Position numbers and translations under genes: made by a program. The notes under the pieces were generated by a model. That model saw only the letters and a list, made by a program, of their open reading frames with translations, searched no databases and had not been told where the DNA came from. From an uncultured Gammaproteobacteria bacterium (GTDB taxonomy: Bacteria > Pseudomonadota > Gammaproteobacteria > SZUA-229): 44,361 nt of DNA. The stretch lies in the NCBI GenBank assembly GCA_913065105.1, contig CAJXZZ010000015.1, forward strand, positions 1 to 44,361, written 5' to 3'. How positions within the stretch are numbered: the first letter of the stretch is position 1; every line of letters begins with the position of its first letter. This document shows positions 44,014 to 44,361 of this stretch, one piece after another.

Positions 44014-44361
44014 CCGCCAGCATTAATAAGTGGCAGGCGTCAGTAGCAGACGTTGGCGGCAGACAATAGTAACAGCATGTAACCATTACCAAAGATAGTC
44101 ATTGCCTGACCTCACACCCATCAGTTCAGAAATAATCCCGTCAAAATTCATACCAAGCGACTCTGGTGACAAAGTCGAGCAGCTGCCAAAGGATCTTGAA
44201 TCAAACACAAAGCTCCTTCACTTCATTCAGGACAGAATTACGTTAACGGGACAGCAGACGGGTTTATTTCTTTTCAAAAAAACCTCTAGAAAAATAACGG
44301 ACCGGAAATGCCGGCGCGCTTATTCAGGTCACAGGGGGCGATACATCGGTTACCGAGGAAA
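44014..44361. other. Intergenic sequence to window end, with a dispersed repeat copy
   Basis: AGTGGCAGGCGTCAGTAG at 44029-44046 matches the left arm of the 2036 repeat with one gap and one substitution. From 44099 one plus frame stays open to the window end (TTG at 44102), but it lacks a Shine-Dalgarno and any recognisable family. I see no firm gene here. Confidence 0.5.

Noticed and set aside
44099-44361. Plus frame open for about 87 codons to the window end, with a TTG at 44102
   Set aside because: No Shine-Dalgarno, no recognisable family, odd basic C-terminal composition, and the window cuts it off. Not enough to call a gene.

Overview
The window looks like a chromosomal segment of a free-living, probably marine or sediment gammaproteobacterium that respires nitrate and carries much c-type cytochrome equipment. 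Three things suggest this: a napFDAGHBC cluster in the Escherichia coli gene order, a complete proteobacterial dedicated sortase system (a set known mainly from marine gammaproteobacteria), and decaheme/porin (MtrA/MtrB type) plus octaheme cytochrome genes. Taxonomy below class is not supported by anything I can read. No tRNA, rRNA, CRISPR array, transposase or phage gene was seen.

Layout. 1-6219: envelope genes, comprising the end of a porin, a DUF302 protein, an alpha/beta-hydrolase lipoprotein, a tandem pair of DUF3015 proteins, and a DUF4105/Lnb-like protein with a probable C-terminal barrel. 6255-8095 (minus): moeA and moaB for molybdenum cofactor. 8147-15168: the dedicated sortase system. 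It has a histidine kinase and response regulator on minus, facing an OmpA-like protein, a small DUF4258-like protein, the VIT/von Willebrand A sortase target and the sortase on plus. 15313-21709: napFDAGHBC behind a good FNR-type promoter, followed by moaA (21863-22903), so cofactor supply and the molybdoenzyme sit together.

22931-31340: a sigma54-dependent activator with a cysteine-rich PAS domain (minus), a TlpA-like thioredoxin and a DUF2059 protein (plus), then a PpiC-type lipoprotein foldase and a 1174-residue nonaheme cytochrome (minus). The giant cytochrome has a strong -24/-12 promoter candidate, which makes the nearby activator its likely regulator. 31260-35689: tdh-kbl threonine catabolism and an aminotransferase, bracketed by two broken pieces of moaA in the same orientation.

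35707-44013: a divergent respiratory locus. On minus lies a probable five-gene operon: octaheme cytochrome of the tetrathionate-reductase type, membrane cytochrome b, monoheme cytochrome, YeeE/YedE sulfur transporter and UbiA/MenA-like prenyltransferase. On plus are a DmsE/MtrA decaheme cytochrome and an MtrB/PioB outer-membrane barrel. Two FNR-like boxes lie between the two arms. The most interesting readings are (a) the sigma54-controlled giant cytochrome with a dedicated foldase, (b) the sulfur-oxyanion-like operon divergent from an MtrAB conduit that has no MtrC-type partner in view, (c) the moaA remnants, and (d) an 11-bp-phased triple repeat in front of the sortase-system OmpA gene.
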